NCBI GenBank assembly: GCA_030065855.1
Contig: JASJCT010000042.1
Coordinates: 1-64,000, forward strand
Direction of reading: 5' to 3'
DNA: 64,000 bases
Source of the DNA: Myxococcota bacterium
Lineage (GTDB): Bacteria > Myxococcota_A > Polyangia > JAAYKL01
The translations under genes and the position numbers were made by a program. The notes beneath the pieces were generated by a model. The model did no database searches. It had not been told where the DNA came from and worked only from the letters and a program-made list of their open reading frames with translations. Below, one piece after another: positions 1-8,948 of this stretch (its first letter is position 1; every line of letters begins with the position of its first letter).

Positions 1-108
1 AAGGCATGGGAAATCCAGCGCAACAAGGAAGCTGCTTCTATCGAGTGGATGTTCAATCTGGACAAAGCAAGAGCAAAGCTCACTCGCGCGTATCCTGAAC
101 CGGTCTAA
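1..108 (+). pseudogene. C-terminal end of an IS630-type transposase (cut by window edge)
   Basis: Reading frame 1 is open from the first base to a TAA at 106-108 and gives 35 residues. They include W-x-I-x-R-N, I-E-W-M-F and D-K-A-R-A-K-L followed by Y-P, which is the tail expected of IS630-family DDE transposases (consensus W-x-F-x-x-x-D-A-R-x-K-L-x-x-x-Y-P). The catalytic DDE core lies outside the window, so it cannot be said whether the element is intact. The family call rests on this short tail only. Confidence 0.5.
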
Positions 109-177
109 ACTTCAGGAATGAGGTACTAGGTTTCCTTGCCATTCCAGAAGCTTCTCTCAATTCCAGCCAATTTTCAT

Positions 178-195
178 TTGTAGAGTCCTGACCCC
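178..195 (+). repeat. Left copy of an 18-bp inverted repeat flanking the BASS transporter gene
   Basis: TTGTAGAGTCCTGACCCC here is the exact reverse complement of 1712-1729. A second, shorter pair (TCCAGACCCCC at 213-223 and its complement near 1775-1785) accompanies it. The CCTGACCCC/GGGGTCAGG core resembles short sequences often seen beside REP-associated Y1 transposases, but no such transposase is present. Confidence 0.55.
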
Positions 196-243
196 TTCGC
201 CGCTGAGCAAGATCCAGACCCCCTACGCCTTCTGTATTTTGGG

Positions 244-1677
244 TTAAATGGATAAGACCTCCGTCCCCTCTCTCTTTTCTTCGCGTCCCTGGGTGGGGAG
301 AATTTTCTTGTAGAAGATTGTCGCGATACCACCTGCGATGTACATCGTGAAGGCGAAGCCGGCTGACACGATGAACATGTGGCTGTTGAAGTCGCCCATG
401 TAGTCCTGGATAAGGATGGCGATGGTCATGCCCAGCACCACGTTGCGGATACCGATTTCCATGGAGATGGCGCGGGTTTGGTAGTTGCCGATGCCGAACA
501 GTTTGGGAACGACGATACCGATAATAATACCTAAAGAAGTAAGCAGGAAGAGCATGACCCAAGCCATCGCACCGAAGTCTCTGGCGGTCTCTTTAAAGAG
601 GTTGATGTTGCTGGCGACGCCGCCGATCATGATAGTCAGAACGGCGATGAGACCAATTATGGAGAAGATGGGAACCGAGCGTCTGGCAAAAGTCTCAAAC
701 TTCTTGCGGACCACCATGCCAATGATGAGGGGAAGAAGAACCGCCGCGAATATGGTCAACACGACCGTTTTGACGGGCATTTCAACGCCTTCGATATTGG
801 TACAGTAGAGTGCCAGGAGTGCCGGTGTAAGGATGAGACATAGGAACGAGGCAGTCGAGGTGAGCGAAACCGAGAGCGCCACGTCCCCCTTGGCCAAGTG
901 GGTCATGAGGTTAGAGGTGGCCCCACCGGGCGTGGACGTAACCAGGATCATACCCACAAAAATATAGGGAAATGTTTCCACATACCCCAGCGCATGTCCC
1001 AGTCCGAAAGCAACGAGCGGCATGATACCAAATTGGATGAGCGTCCCGACGATGATTCCCTTGGGACGTTTGAAAACGATTTTGAAGTCAGTGGGTGTCA
1101 GGGAGAATCCCATTCCGATCATCACACTAAACAGCATGACGCCGCAGGCGATGCCGAATATGAGGTCGAAGAATAGGCGTTTCGGCTTCTCGGAGAACCG
1201 GGCAAAAGTATAAGTCGTGCCCTCCATCTCTTTTTCCACCACATCCAGCTTGAAATCTTTCTTGCTGGCGACCACCTTGGCCAGACCGGCGTAATTGGAG
1301 GCCGCTTCCTTCTCGGTTTCGGAGAGATCTGTAGGAAGGGCGAGGACATATAGATCTCCATTAATATTTCGAACCAAATATACGTTTTGCTTTACGTTAA
1401 CTTCCAGCCCGGTGCCTTTGTTCTTAATAAGGCGAAGGTGCCCTTGGAAGTCCACCTGAGTGGCCGAGGCCCAATCCACTGCCTGGGCCTCCTTGTTGAG
1501 CTTTTCGAAAAATTCGACATCACCCGGAGTGCGAGCCAGCTTGTTGAGCTTGGTATACAAGTCCTGTCCTGAGATTTTTTCCGCTTGGGCAGAGGTAAGC
1601 AGTGTAACGGCAATAAGACCTACCAGTAACCCGATTGCGGATCTGGTGATTTTACTTGAATGACGAATTTTTCTCAT
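244..1677 (-). CDS. Bile acid:sodium symporter (BASS) family transporter with N-terminal periplasmic extension
   Basis: The 477-residue product starts with a signal peptide (MRKIRHSS..., hydrophobic core to about residue 30, AQA cleavage-like site). About 130 soluble residues with no recognised domain follow, then eight or nine membrane segments of the BASS/SBF fold from about residue 165. Family signatures are S-T-P-G-G-A-T-S-N-L in the middle and E-I-G-I-R-N-V-V near the C-terminus. Proteins of this fold use a sodium gradient to move organic anions; the substrate cannot be read here. I chose the ATG at 1677 because GGGAG lies about 10 nt upstream; an upstream in-frame ATG at 1746 has no such site. 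The gene is isolated and sits between inverted repeats. Confidence 0.8.
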   Translation of the reverse strand: MRKIRHSSKITRSAIGLLVGLIAVTLLTSAQAEKISGQDLYTKLNKLARTPGDVEFFEKLNKEAQAVDWASATQVDFQGHLRLIKNKGTGLEVNVKQNVYLVRNINGDLYVLALPTDLSETEKEAASNYAGLAKVVASKKDFKLDVVEKEMEGTTYTFARFSEKPKRLFFDLIFGIACGVMLFSVMIGMGFSLTPTDFKIVFKRPKGIIVGTLIQFGIMPLVAFGLGHALGYVETFPYIFVGMILVTSTPGGATSNLMTHLAKGDVALSVSLTSTASFLCLILTPALLALYCTNIEGVEMPVKTVVLTIFAAVLLPLIIGMVVRKKFETFARRSVPIFSIIGLIAVLTIMIGGVASNINLFKETARDFGAMAWVMLFLLTSLGIIIGIVVPKLFGIGNYQTRAISMEIGIRNVVLGMTIAILIQDYMGDFNSHMFIVSAGFAFTMYIAGGIATIFYKKILPTQGREEKREGTEVLSI

Positions 1678-1711
1678 GAAAGACGCTCCCGTTTGGTTCT
1701 GAATAATTAAT

Positions 1712-1729
1712 GGGGTCAGGACTCTACAA
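1712..1729 (-). repeat. Right copy of the 18-bp inverted repeat
   Basis: GGGGTCAGGACTCTACAA, exact reverse complement of 178-195. It lies in the 5' flank of the transporter gene and is preceded by an AT-rich TTAAT, so the pair brackets the whole gene. Confidence 0.55.
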
Positions 1730-1740
1730 TGCTCCAGTAA

Positions 1741-2418
1741 TTCCACAAAATAATTAAATAATTTGGTGTTAATGGGGGTCTGGAACGCCCCGAGATCACG
1801 CGGCTTGACGGATGTCAGCGGTTTGCTGTTCGATCATCGCTTTCCAGAACGGAGTTAAGCCTCGCTCAGACATGATTGGCGCTAAATGTTTCAAAAGCGG
1901 TAAAAAGTCTAACAATCAGGTATTTGGGTAATCCTAGCGTCCAGCGAAACATATCTGCATAAATTCGCAAGGGGTTTGAAAAGTAGCGCGTCAGCTGTTT
2001 GAATGGGGCAGCCGCAGCACGATCTGCGGCGACTCCGTCGGGCCATTTGTTTCTCTTGGTGGAGCAACATTTCGGTCTCAATAACCCGCTGGCAGACGCG
2101 CCACTCTTTTCTTGTTTTCATAATATCGCGCGTCCTGCAAGCAGAAAGAAGGTGTGCATGGATGCAAGACTCAACCGCAGAATGATGGGGGCGATAGGCG
2201 TGCGGACCAAGGAAGCGCGCCTGGACCTAGTCACCGATCCTCGCTGGGTTCCTGGCACAAGGTCTCGCTGGGGTCAGAGAGGTTGACAATAGAAGCATTA
2301 CCGTAGCCGTTTCCCATTGGATCGAAAACCAGAGAAGACTGGGCAGGGGCTTGGCCACGGCTTTTCCCCTTTGGACCGTGAGAACTGGAAAGAAATCATG
2401 GGCTGATCGCCCTTTTCC
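1741..2418. other. Gene-poor stretch with degenerate short reading frames
   Basis: No convincing gene covers these 680 bases. On the minus strand two short frames are arranged like coupled genes. One ends ...FETFSANHV at 1866 and contains a clear hydrophobic/aromatic stretch (FRWTLGLPKYLIVRLF). A 25-codon frame, MSERGLTPFWKAMIEQQ... (1873 to 1796), overlaps its stop by 8 nt. A third frame starting at 2121 (MKTRKEWRVCQRVIETEM) could be its shifted N-terminus. I recognise no family. The stretch 2290-2418 shows nothing beyond a GGGGTCAGAG motif near 2271. Confidence 0.25.
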
Positions 2419-3624
2419 TCAAATTAACCTACCACCCTCAGGGGGGCCTCCTTTGCGTATTAATTTGAGTATCCTGATCCGTCTCGAGTTTCTGTTCTGC
2501 TTTCTTATCTTGCTGTAGAGCGTTTCGTGTCGATCAATCCAGACATCTCCATTGTAGACCGTTTCCAGCCGCGCTTTTGCCTGCTCGGCTCTCCTCTGAG
2601 CACCATCTCGATCCATCAAGACCCGACGCAATCCATCGGCCAGCGCGTCTGGATTCTCAGGTGGTACCAGGGTAGCCGTATTGCCCAACACCTCGGGTAC
2701 GCCCCCTACCTGAGATGCGACGATGGGAACGCCCGCGGCCATGGCTTCGAAGAGGACAATGGGGGTGCCTTCGCTCCTCGACGGTAGGGCATATATGTCA
2801 AACGCTGGATACAAATGCGCTGCATTGTCTACCCCACCGTGAAAAAAGATTCGCTTTCCTCCATCGATACGGGTGGCCCGTTGTTCGAGAGCCGCCCGCT
2901 CACTACCGTCACCAATGATGGACAGCACAACTGGTAAATCAGATAGACGTGCTATCGCATTCAACAGCACATCACAGCCCTTGATCGGTATCAGACGCCC
3001 CACAAAGCCGACGACAAGCGCGTCTTCTGTCAGCCCCAACGTACGTCTCGCCTCCCTCCGATCTGAGGACGGCGGTTGCCCCATCCAGGCATTCGGAATG
3101 GTTTCCACAACATCCCTCGGCACACCCGCTTCATCCAACAGGGCCAGCAGTGGATTGGAAACCGAGATTACCGCGTCGAACCAGCGAAATACCCGGAACT
3201 GCACCCACTCGTAAAAATGGGTTGCCCCGCCCATGCGGCTGGAACCGTGCACCGTGGTCACTGTGGGGAAGCCCTGTAACCTGGCCGCGGTCGCATCCAT
3301 GAGGTCAGACCGGTATCCGTGGGTGTGCACGATGTCCGGCTGATACTCTCGCAAAATCCGCCAGAGGCCACGCCAGTGACCAAGGTAGTCCCCGTGCTTT
3401 AGCCGTAGGCAGGTTGTCGGCACACCTGCATCGCGCAGGGGCATCAAAAAAGGGTGATCCTCCGAATCATTTTCTATGATCGCCACAACGTTGACTTCAT
3501 GGCCACGGCGGTGTTGTCCAATGGCCAACCCCTGAACCACGCGCTCCAAGCCCCCTGCTAGATCAGGGACGGCCGTGTGAAGAATGCGAAGCGGGGCACT
3601 GGTCACGTCAGTTGCTATGACCAT
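2419..3624 (-). CDS. Family 4 glycosyltransferase
   Basis: This 401-residue GT-B enzyme transfers a sugar from a nucleotide donor to a glycan or lipid acceptor. The N-terminal domain has the G-G-L-E-R-V motif near residue 25 and H-T-H-G-Y near 100. The C-terminal domain has F-V-G-R-L-I-P-I-K-G and the GT4 E-x7-E donor motif (S-E-G-T-P-I-V-L-F-E-A-M-A). The ATG at 3624 has GGAG about 9 nt upstream and overlaps the epimerase gene by 17 nt; the longer frame from 3666 would overlap more. The last 20 residues are basic and glycine/proline-rich and look like read-through into repeat-like DNA. It is last in a three-gene operon with an epimerase and a sugar oxidoreductase; donor and acceptor are unknown. 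Confidence 0.85.
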   Translation of the reverse strand: MVIATDVTSAPLRILHTAVPDLAGGLERVVQGLAIGQHRRGHEVNVVAIIENDSEDHPFLMPLRDAGVPTTCLRLKHGDYLGHWRGLWRILREYQPDIVHTHGYRSDLMDATAARLQGFPTVTTVHGSSRMGGATHFYEWVQFRVFRWFDAVISVSNPLLALLDEAGVPRDVVETIPNAWMGQPPSSDRREARRTLGLTEDALVVGFVGRLIPIKGCDVLLNAIARLSDLPVVLSIIGDGSERAALEQRATRIDGGKRIFFHGGVDNAAHLYPAFDIYALPSRSEGTPIVLFEAMAAGVPIVASQVGGVPEVLGNTATLVPPENPDALADGLRRVLMDRDGAQRRAEQAKARLETVYNGDVWIDRHETLYSKIRKQNRNSRRIRILKLIRKGGPPEGGRLI

Positions 3625-4723
3625 GGGCCATCTCCAGGAAGCGATGATGTTTGAGCCAAGCAACACTCAAACGGATTCCCTCGGCCATGTCAAACGAGGG
3701 TCTATAGCCCAGTATTTCTTGGGCTTTGGTCGTGGGGAGATCGAGGACCTTGGAATACAGGGTAAACTCCTGCGTCGTCGGTGTGCTGCGAATCGCCCCT
3801 TCGGCGCCCTTCATAATTTTTCGAGCGATTTCAGATCGCTGATACACGGTCATGATGGGCTTTTCAAAATTCGCCAGGATCATCTTGGCCGCTTTTCGCA
3901 CTGGCATCATCACCGTTGCGCTGAGCTCAGAGGTGGTTCTGGTCGCCGGTCTCAAAGGCGGTAGCCCCATGCCGTTGTTCAACGCGTGAAAATACTGGCA
4001 CCAGGTTGGCCGATCCGGACCGTTGACATTAAACGCCTCCCCCACTGCTGCATCGCTCTCAAGGGCGCGCACCGCTGCCTGTACCAAATCATCGACATAA
4101 ACCAGGTTACAGGTACCCTGTGCCAGTTCATCTGCAATAAACCATCTCCCAGCAATCATTCGCTCTGCAGGTCCAACGGTCCAAAGCGCGCTAAACGGTC
4201 CGTAGACTATCGTCGGTCTGAGGATCGAGACGGCAAGACCGCGAGTCGCGGCCTCCTGAACCGCCTCTTCGGCCGCGATCTTGGTATCGCCATATTCCTT
4301 GCCGGTCTTCACACAGGGGGCTGTTTCGTCAATCACCCCTGTGGCATCGCCATAGACATCAATGGTGCTCAAGTGAACAAATCGTTTGACGCGGGCATTG
4401 AGCGCCGCTGTGAGTGCGTTTTGTGTTCCAGTGGTATTGGTTTCTGCCGATCCCACGGCACAATGAATCACCTGATCCACGCCATCCATTGCCGCAGCGA
4501 GTTGTTCGGGCCGGAGCAGATCGCAGCGGGTGATTTCAATAGGTAGCCTGCCAATCCGAGCTGCCGAGCCCCATTTATGGATGCCGGCTCGGACGGTTGC
4601 ATATCCAGCCCCATGCAGGATTTCACACACCCGCGCGCCGATAAACCCGGCCGCCCCTGTGACGAGCACGCGCTTATTCTCAGACAATGGACACCTCACA
4701 ATTCTCATGCCAGGGCATCTCAA
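3608..4723 (-). CDS. NAD-dependent epimerase/dehydratase (extended SDR)
   Basis: The 371-residue extended short-chain dehydrogenase probably modifies a nucleotide sugar. The Rossmann motif G-A-A-G-F-I-G lies near residue 20, the family V-H-C-A-V/V-H-L-S-T positions follow, and Y-G-D-T-K supplies the catalytic Y-x3-K pair. The N-terminus overlaps the upstream oxidoreductase gene by up to 44 nt. In-frame TTG or GTG codons at about 4687-4699 would shorten the overlap and still leave the glycine motif intact, so the exact start is uncertain. Spacing indicates translational coupling with both neighbours. Confidence 0.8.
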   Translation of the reverse strand: MRCPGMRIVRCPLSENKRVLVTGAAGFIGARVCEILHGAGYATVRAGIHKWGSAARIGRLPIEITRCDLLRPEQLAAAMDGVDQVIHCAVGSAETNTTGTQNALTAALNARVKRFVHLSTIDVYGDATGVIDETAPCVKTGKEYGDTKIAAEEAVQEAATRGLAVSILRPTIVYGPFSALWTVGPAERMIAGRWFIADELAQGTCNLVYVDDLVQAAVRALESDAAVGEAFNVNGPDRPTWCQYFHALNNGMGLPPLRPATRTTSELSATVMMPVRKAAKMILANFEKPIMTVYQRSEIARKIMKGAEGAIRSTPTTQEFTLYSKVLDLPTTKAQEILGYRPSFDMAEGIRLSVAWLKHHRFLEMAHGHSN

Positions 4724-5699
4724 AGCGGGTCCTCATGGCATAGCACTCATCCAGCAGCGCCAAGCTCGCCAGAACATCGCTGCCTTGCACCACGGGGCAA
4801 CTTCCGTCCCGAACCACATCGATAAAATCGTCGATGATGATACCACCCAGCTCGTTAAAAGTTCTTATCTTTGTCGGTATTCGGACCTTCTCCCGCTGAC
4901 CGATCGCATCCTCTCGGAAGAAGGAGCTTAGCTCATAAATACCCGCTTCAATCGCCCCTTGTGTTCCCTCGATGCGAAATTTGTTGGGGTATCGACTGAG
5001 CCAGCTCAGATAGGCATTGCCAACACAACCGTTGAGATGGAATGAGACCTCGGCTGTCGCCTCGGAGCCGCCAAATGAATCGTCTTGGTACCGATCGATT
5101 TCCGGTTTGCCCCCAAGCCACCAGCAGATTAAATCCAAGACATGGGCCCCGCGGTCGAGCAACACCCCTTTGGCCGCGCCCATCAACCCAAAGTAGAATC
5201 CAGTGGCAGCGGGCCAGGCCATCACCTCACCCTCGTGAAATACGAAGCGTTGGATCTCGCCGAGCTCTCCCTGGTTGAGTATCTCGCTGATCCGGCGATA
5301 GGAGGGGTAGAGGCGGCGGGTGTTATTAACCGCCAATCCCACGCCCTTGTTCTCGGCCAAAGCCACCAACTCGTGTGCTTCTTTTGGATCCACTGCCAGG
5401 GGTTTCTCGCACAGCACATGGGCCCCAGCGGTGAGGCAATCTCTGGCGATCGGGAAATGAAGGTGGTGCGGTGTGGTAACCACTGCTCCGTCGATCTCCC
5501 CCAACACGTCATTGTGCGAACTCGCCTTGCTCTTGATGCCAAACTTTCTCGAAAGGTGTTCGGTTCTCGCGGTGTCCGGATCCACCAACACACTTCGCTC
5601 AACCACGCCCTGGTGTTTGGCTAGCGCGGGCAGGTGAAAGGACTCGGCAATGGCGCCGCATCCAACTATCGCGATGCGGGGCGAATCAATTATATTCAT
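4680..5699 (-). CDS. Gfo/Idh/MocA family oxidoreductase
   Basis: The 339-residue protein has the N-terminal NAD(P)-binding fold with G-C-G-A-I-A near residue 13, then the family signature C-E-K-P-L-A near 97. The C-terminal alpha/beta domain runs from about 125. Members oxidise or reduce sugars, often UDP-hexoses, at a ring carbon. It opens the operon with the epimerase and GT4 genes, so a role in making a modified sugar for a surface glycan is a reasonable inference. GAGGAG sits 8 nt before the ATG. A 115-nt gap separates it from the rdhC stop, enough for its own promoter. Confidence 0.85.
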   Translation of the reverse strand: MNIIDSPRIAIVGCGAIAESFHLPALAKHQGVVERSVLVDPDTARTEHLSRKFGIKSKASSHNDVLGEIDGAVVTTPHHLHFPIARDCLTAGAHVLCEKPLAVDPKEAHELVALAENKGVGLAVNNTRRLYPSYRRISEILNQGELGEIQRFVFHEGEVMAWPAATGFYFGLMGAAKGVLLDRGAHVLDLICWWLGGKPEIDRYQDDSFGGSEATAEVSFHLNGCVGNAYLSWLSRYPNKFRIEGTQGAIEAGIYELSSFFREDAIGQREKVRIPTKIRTFNELGGIIIDDFIDVVRDGSCPVVQGSDVLASLALLDECYAMRTRFEMPWHENCEVSIV

Positions 5700-5813
5700 T
5701 TAGAACTCCTCATAGAACCTCTCAGTTGATCGCAGATAAATCTATCTCACCGACAATGATGCCTGTTGCCTCAAAGTTTATAGTCGAGATTAGAGGCCGT
5801 GTTTCGTTTCTCG

Positions 5814-7007
5814 TCAAGTTCTGTGTCCGCTGAGCCAATGCCGCAGACCAGCGAGGTAATCCACCACCGCGCGCACCGGGCATAAAAACCGACACCAGGG
5901 TCGTCGGACGACGAGTGATGCGAGTAATACCACAGCAAGTAAAACAAATTGCCACGGGGCACCGGTCAGGCCAAACAGGGTTCCGGAAACCTCGTAGCTC
6001 GTTATGCCGGGATCGCGCAAGATCAGCGCACCAACGATCGCACCAAGGGCGAGCATGCGGGGCAGCCAGCTGAGCATCGAGGCGATCCTGGGTGGTATTT
6101 TTTTCTTTGCTCCCCCGATGTGTCCCATCACCTCCTGGGCGGCGCCAAAGGGGCAAATCCGGTCACAGTAGGGGGTTTTTCCGACAAAAATCACGGGCAG
6201 CAATACGCCGGCTAGGATGAGATACCAAAACAGGGCGCTGCGCCAGTTGGGCCAATACCCGAGTAACAGGGAGTTGAGGTTGACCAGGGTCAGGGGTCGT
6301 TTGTAGGCAAATCCCAACAAGACCAATCCAGTGGCAAGGGAGAACCATCGCACAGCTTTGGCCCGCTTTTTGGGCCAGAGAGAAACGGTCAAGCCAAACC
6401 CCAAAAGGGAGAGAAATACGATCTCTAAGAGGCCGACGGACACGGGTACTGGCGGCACTGGGGGATAATTGTGGTTCAACGCCAGTTTGCCCACCTGTTG
6501 CACGGCGCGGCGCGTTGCAAGCGCAACACCGGTCGAAGAAATTGTCGCCCCGGTGATCGCGTCCAACGGCCTGGCCGGAGAGGCGATGTCCCAGTGGGTG
6601 CGCCCGATCAAGTGCTGGGGGAATTTCTGCTTGGTCAGTTTGCGATAAAACGCGAGTGTCTCTCGTTCCTCGAGTACTCGAATACCGGTGATCACCCCTT
6701 GTGGATTAAGCCCGACAGCGACACTTAATGGACCGGCGTAACCAGCGGCGCGACCCAGCCCAACGTAGCCGAGCGGGACATCGGCTTGTTTTCGATTTCT
6801 CGCTGAATAGAGACGATGCGCTTCGAGAGGTACCAAGTTCGTCGCCCCGGGGACGAGGGAAACCAATTGCTGTGGATCGGGAGATTCTTCCAAAAATCGA
6901 CCGAGAAACCAGGCACTGGCAACAAATAGCAGAGCAACGGCCGCGATGCTCTTTTCCCAGGTCGACCGGATCTTCAGCTCCGTTTCGAAGCGTGCAGCAG
7001 CCGCCAC
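5814..7007 (-). CDS. rdhC: RdhC/PceC-like FMN-binding, NosR-type membrane protein
   Basis: The 397-residue membrane protein has one N-terminal helix (about 20-36) and an external FMN-binding domain. That domain carries the covalent flavinylation motif I-T-G-A-T at 151-155 (T155 the likely acceptor). Five or so further helices and two C-x3-C-P motifs (C281/C285, C372/C376) follow, as in NosR/RnfD-like quinol oxidases. In organohalide respirers PceC/RdhC is proposed to pass electrons to RdhA or to help its maturation. The GTG start at 7007 has AGGGG 8 nt upstream and overlaps the rdhB end by 34 nt. Family and motifs are clear; the electron-transfer role is inferred. Confidence 0.85.
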   Translation of the reverse strand: MAAAARFETELKIRSTWEKSIAAVALLFVASAWFLGRFLEESPDPQQLVSLVPGATNLVPLEAHRLYSARNRKQADVPLGYVGLGRAAGYAGPLSVAVGLNPQGVITGIRVLEERETLAFYRKLTKQKFPQHLIGRTHWDIASPARPLDAITGATISSTGVALATRRAVQQVGKLALNHNYPPVPPVPVSVGLLEIVFLSLLGFGLTVSLWPKKRAKAVRWFSLATGLVLLGFAYKRPLTLVNLNSLLLGYWPNWRSALFWYLILAGVLLPVIFVGKTPYCDRICPFGAAQEVMGHIGGAKKKIPPRIASMLSWLPRMLALGAIVGALILRDPGITSYEVSGTLFGLTGAPWQFVLLAVVLLASLVVRRPWCRFLCPVRAVVDYLAGLRHWLSGHRT

Positions 7008-7267
7008 GTGCCGACCCCTGCGGCGATTGTGATCACCCCCAGCATGACCCCACCTTTGAGCGCTGCTGTCGTCTCATTTTCACCCACGTTGGTGCCCACA
7101 AAGGCGATGGTCAGCGACGCCAGACAGATCCACAGCCCCACGAGTACCCATTTCCATGGGGTCATCGTCACTCCCCGATCTTTCATCCATAAGTAAAATC
7201 CAGCAACCGCTACCGTGGCGAGAATGCCTTCGATGAACCAGAAGATACCGCTGGTAAAAAATGCCAT
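6974..7267 (-). CDS. rdhB: RdhB-like membrane anchor of the reductive dehalogenase
   Basis: The 97-residue hydrophobic protein has three predicted membrane helices (about 8-26, 38-60, 70-88). Between the second and third is a short loop with G-E-N-E-T, matching the E-x-E motif of RdhB/PceB proteins. The K-D-R-G-V-T-M-T-P-W segment before helix 2 also matches that family. It would anchor RdhA to the outer face of the cytoplasmic membrane. The gene lies 8 nt after rdhA, the usual rdhAB order. Small size makes the family call less certain alone, but the context is strong. Confidence 0.8.
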   Translation of the reverse strand: MAFFTSGIFWFIEGILATVAVAGFYLWMKDRGVTMTPWKWVLVGLWICLASLTIAFVGTNVGENETTAALKGGVMLGVITIAAGVGTWRLLHASKRS

Positions 7268-7275
7268 CTTTTTCC

Positions 7276-8871
7276 CTATGAGTTAAAATCGATAAAGTCT
7301 TCGGCGCGCAACCACCACGGTGGCTCGCGATAAGAAGCGTTGTTACCACCCAGCGAGGGCATGTAATAGTGGCTCGGCTCGGGGCCGGGATAAAAACGCT
7401 TCTGCATCAGGGTCAGCGCCGGATGGGTCAGACCAAAGGGATCGTTGCTGGTGGCGGTGAGCGCTGCGCGGTGCATCCAATTGGATTTGCGCGAATACGG
7501 ACAGGTCGTCATACAGAGCCGGCAGCCCATGTTGCCCAATTTCGATCCCCAGAAATTATGACATTTGGAAACGTCGATTTTATAGCGGCGATATCCGCGC
7601 ACGTCGACCTTGCCTCCGTGGGTGATGGCGCCGCTGGGGCAGTTCTCCGCGCAAATTTTGCAGTATCGGCAAAAGTCCTGGACGCCAAATTCGATCGGTT
7701 GGTCTGGCTGCAGCGGCAAATTTGTCGTGACGATGGCCGGCCGAAAGTTCGATCCCAGCTCTGGGGTAACCACGACGCCATGACGTCCCTGTTCGCCCAA
7801 GCCGGCGTCAATGACGATCGGAGGCACCACTAGATCGTAATCCGTACCCGGCGTGTGTGGACGCGCTGGGTACCCCAATTGGCGAATAAACTCGGCGAGG
7901 CGAAAGCCGACGATGCGCGACTTGGAATAGGCATCGCTTGAAGTACCATAATTGGGATTGGCCAAAAATGGATCCCACGACATTGGGGTGCCCACGACGA
8001 TGGCATAGCGCCAATGCTCGGGCACGACAATCGGATCGTCAGGCGGAAATCCATGATCGCGCATGGGATACTGGTACACCCAATTCGGGTTGAGCGCTGT
8101 GATGCCCACCAGCACCGAACCCAGTTCGTACGCCATCTGTTTAATCAGTCGGGACGTCTTTTCCGCTGACTTCATCTTCATCGGCGACGGGCGCTTGCCG
8201 TCGCGTCCGGGTTGGGGAAAGTCGGCCTCTGCCGGGGGACGGGTGTCCCGCTCTGGCCATACCACTGCCATCGCATTGGCCCAGGCTTTGGCCAGGGTCA
8301 GCCGACTGCCGTATTGTTGGCTGTCGTGGCGCTGTTTGGGCCTCAGGTCAGTTATGAAGTACCGATCTAATTTCAACGCCTCTGGATGTTGGCGGTAAAA
8401 CGTTCGCAGCGGTTCTGGCAGTCCCTCAACACCGGTATCCTCTTTCCAAAGTCGAAACAGCGGTCCGAGTCGAGAGAAGATGACCTCACATCGCGCATCG
8501 ATGCGGCGCGGGGTCCCGGTTTTGTTCCGTTGATAGTGGGGCTCAGCAACCGCAAAGCGGTCGCGGTCAAAGGTTTGTGCTGCGCCTTGAAATGTTTCTG
8601 TTCCGGTGTACGAAGCCGGATCCCGACCGGCTTGCACGCCAAAAAGACCGAGCCCAACCCCACCGGCCACGGCGCTTACCGCACCCGAGGTTTTGAGGAA
8701 CGTCCGTCGGTCGAATCCCTCATCAGGTGCTGATTTTTTATGATGCTGGAGCGATTTATGTTGTTTTTTGTATTTCGTCAATTTTGCACTTCGGCGGCCC
8801 AAGCCCCACTGTGATAGATACGACCATTTGACAACAATACGTCCGAAAATACAAGGGATGACACGCCCCAT
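7276..8871 (-). CDS. rdhA: Reductive dehalogenase catalytic subunit (corrinoid/Fe-S, Tat-exported)
   Basis: The 531-residue enzyme has a twin-arginine signal (R55-R56-T-F-L-K, then a hydrophobic stretch) and a central corrinoid-binding region containing [10 protein letters not shown]. Two C-terminal 4Fe-4S motifs follow: C401-x2-C404-x2-C407-x3-C411-P and C437-x12-C450-x2-C453-x3-C457-P. These define RdhA enzymes, which remove halogen from organohalides using a cobamide and electrons from the respiratory chain; substrate cannot be told from sequence. ATG 8871 leaves about 54 residues before the Tat motif; a TTG giving L-T-K-Y-K-K (near 8781) is an alternative start. rdhB and rdhC follow directly. 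No rdh-type regulator gene (CprK, RdhR, two-component) is adjacent. Confidence 0.92.
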   Translation of the reverse strand: MGRVIPCIFGRIVVKWSYLSQWGLGRRSAKLTKYKKQHKSLQHHKKSAPDEGFDRRTFLKTSGAVSAVAGGVGLGLFGVQAGRDPASYTGTETFQGAAQTFDRDRFAVAEPHYQRNKTGTPRRIDARCEVIFSRLGPLFRLWKEDTGVEGLPEPLRTFYRQHPEALKLDRYFITDLRPKQRHDSQQYGSRLTLAKAWANAMAVVWPERDTRPPAEADFPQPGRDGKRPSPMKMKSAEKTSRLIKQMAYELGSVLVGITALNPNWVYQYPMRDHGFPPDDPIVVPEHWRYAIVVGTPMSWDPFLANPNYGTSSDAYSKSRIVGFRLAEFIRQLGYPARPHTPGTDYDLVVPPIVIDAGLGEQGRHGVVVTPELGSNFRPAIVTTNLPLQPDQPIEFGVQDFCRYCKICAENCPSGAITHGGKVDVRGYRRYKIDVSKCHNFWGSKLGNMGCRLCMTTCPYSRKSNWMHRAALTATSNDPFGLTHPALTLMQKRFYPGPEPSHYYMPSLGGNNASYREPPWWLRAEDFIDFNS

Positions 8872-8948
8872 CCCCCGTCTCTCTGTGGCGCGATTGCTTG
8901 GGTACTCATATAACTATAAGAGGACCCTTGCGAACAAGGACGCACACC
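8872..8948. promoter_or_regulatory. Divergent promoter region between rdhA and the selenoprotein gene
   Basis: Only 77 bases separate the two start codons. The segment is AT-rich around TATAACTATAAG (near 8909-8920), which can supply a -10 box in either direction. It also contains the dyad CCTTG-CGAA-CAAGG at 8926-8939. No match to a CRP/FNR-type dehalobox was seen. Whether one regulator controls both genes is inference. Confidence 0.4.
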
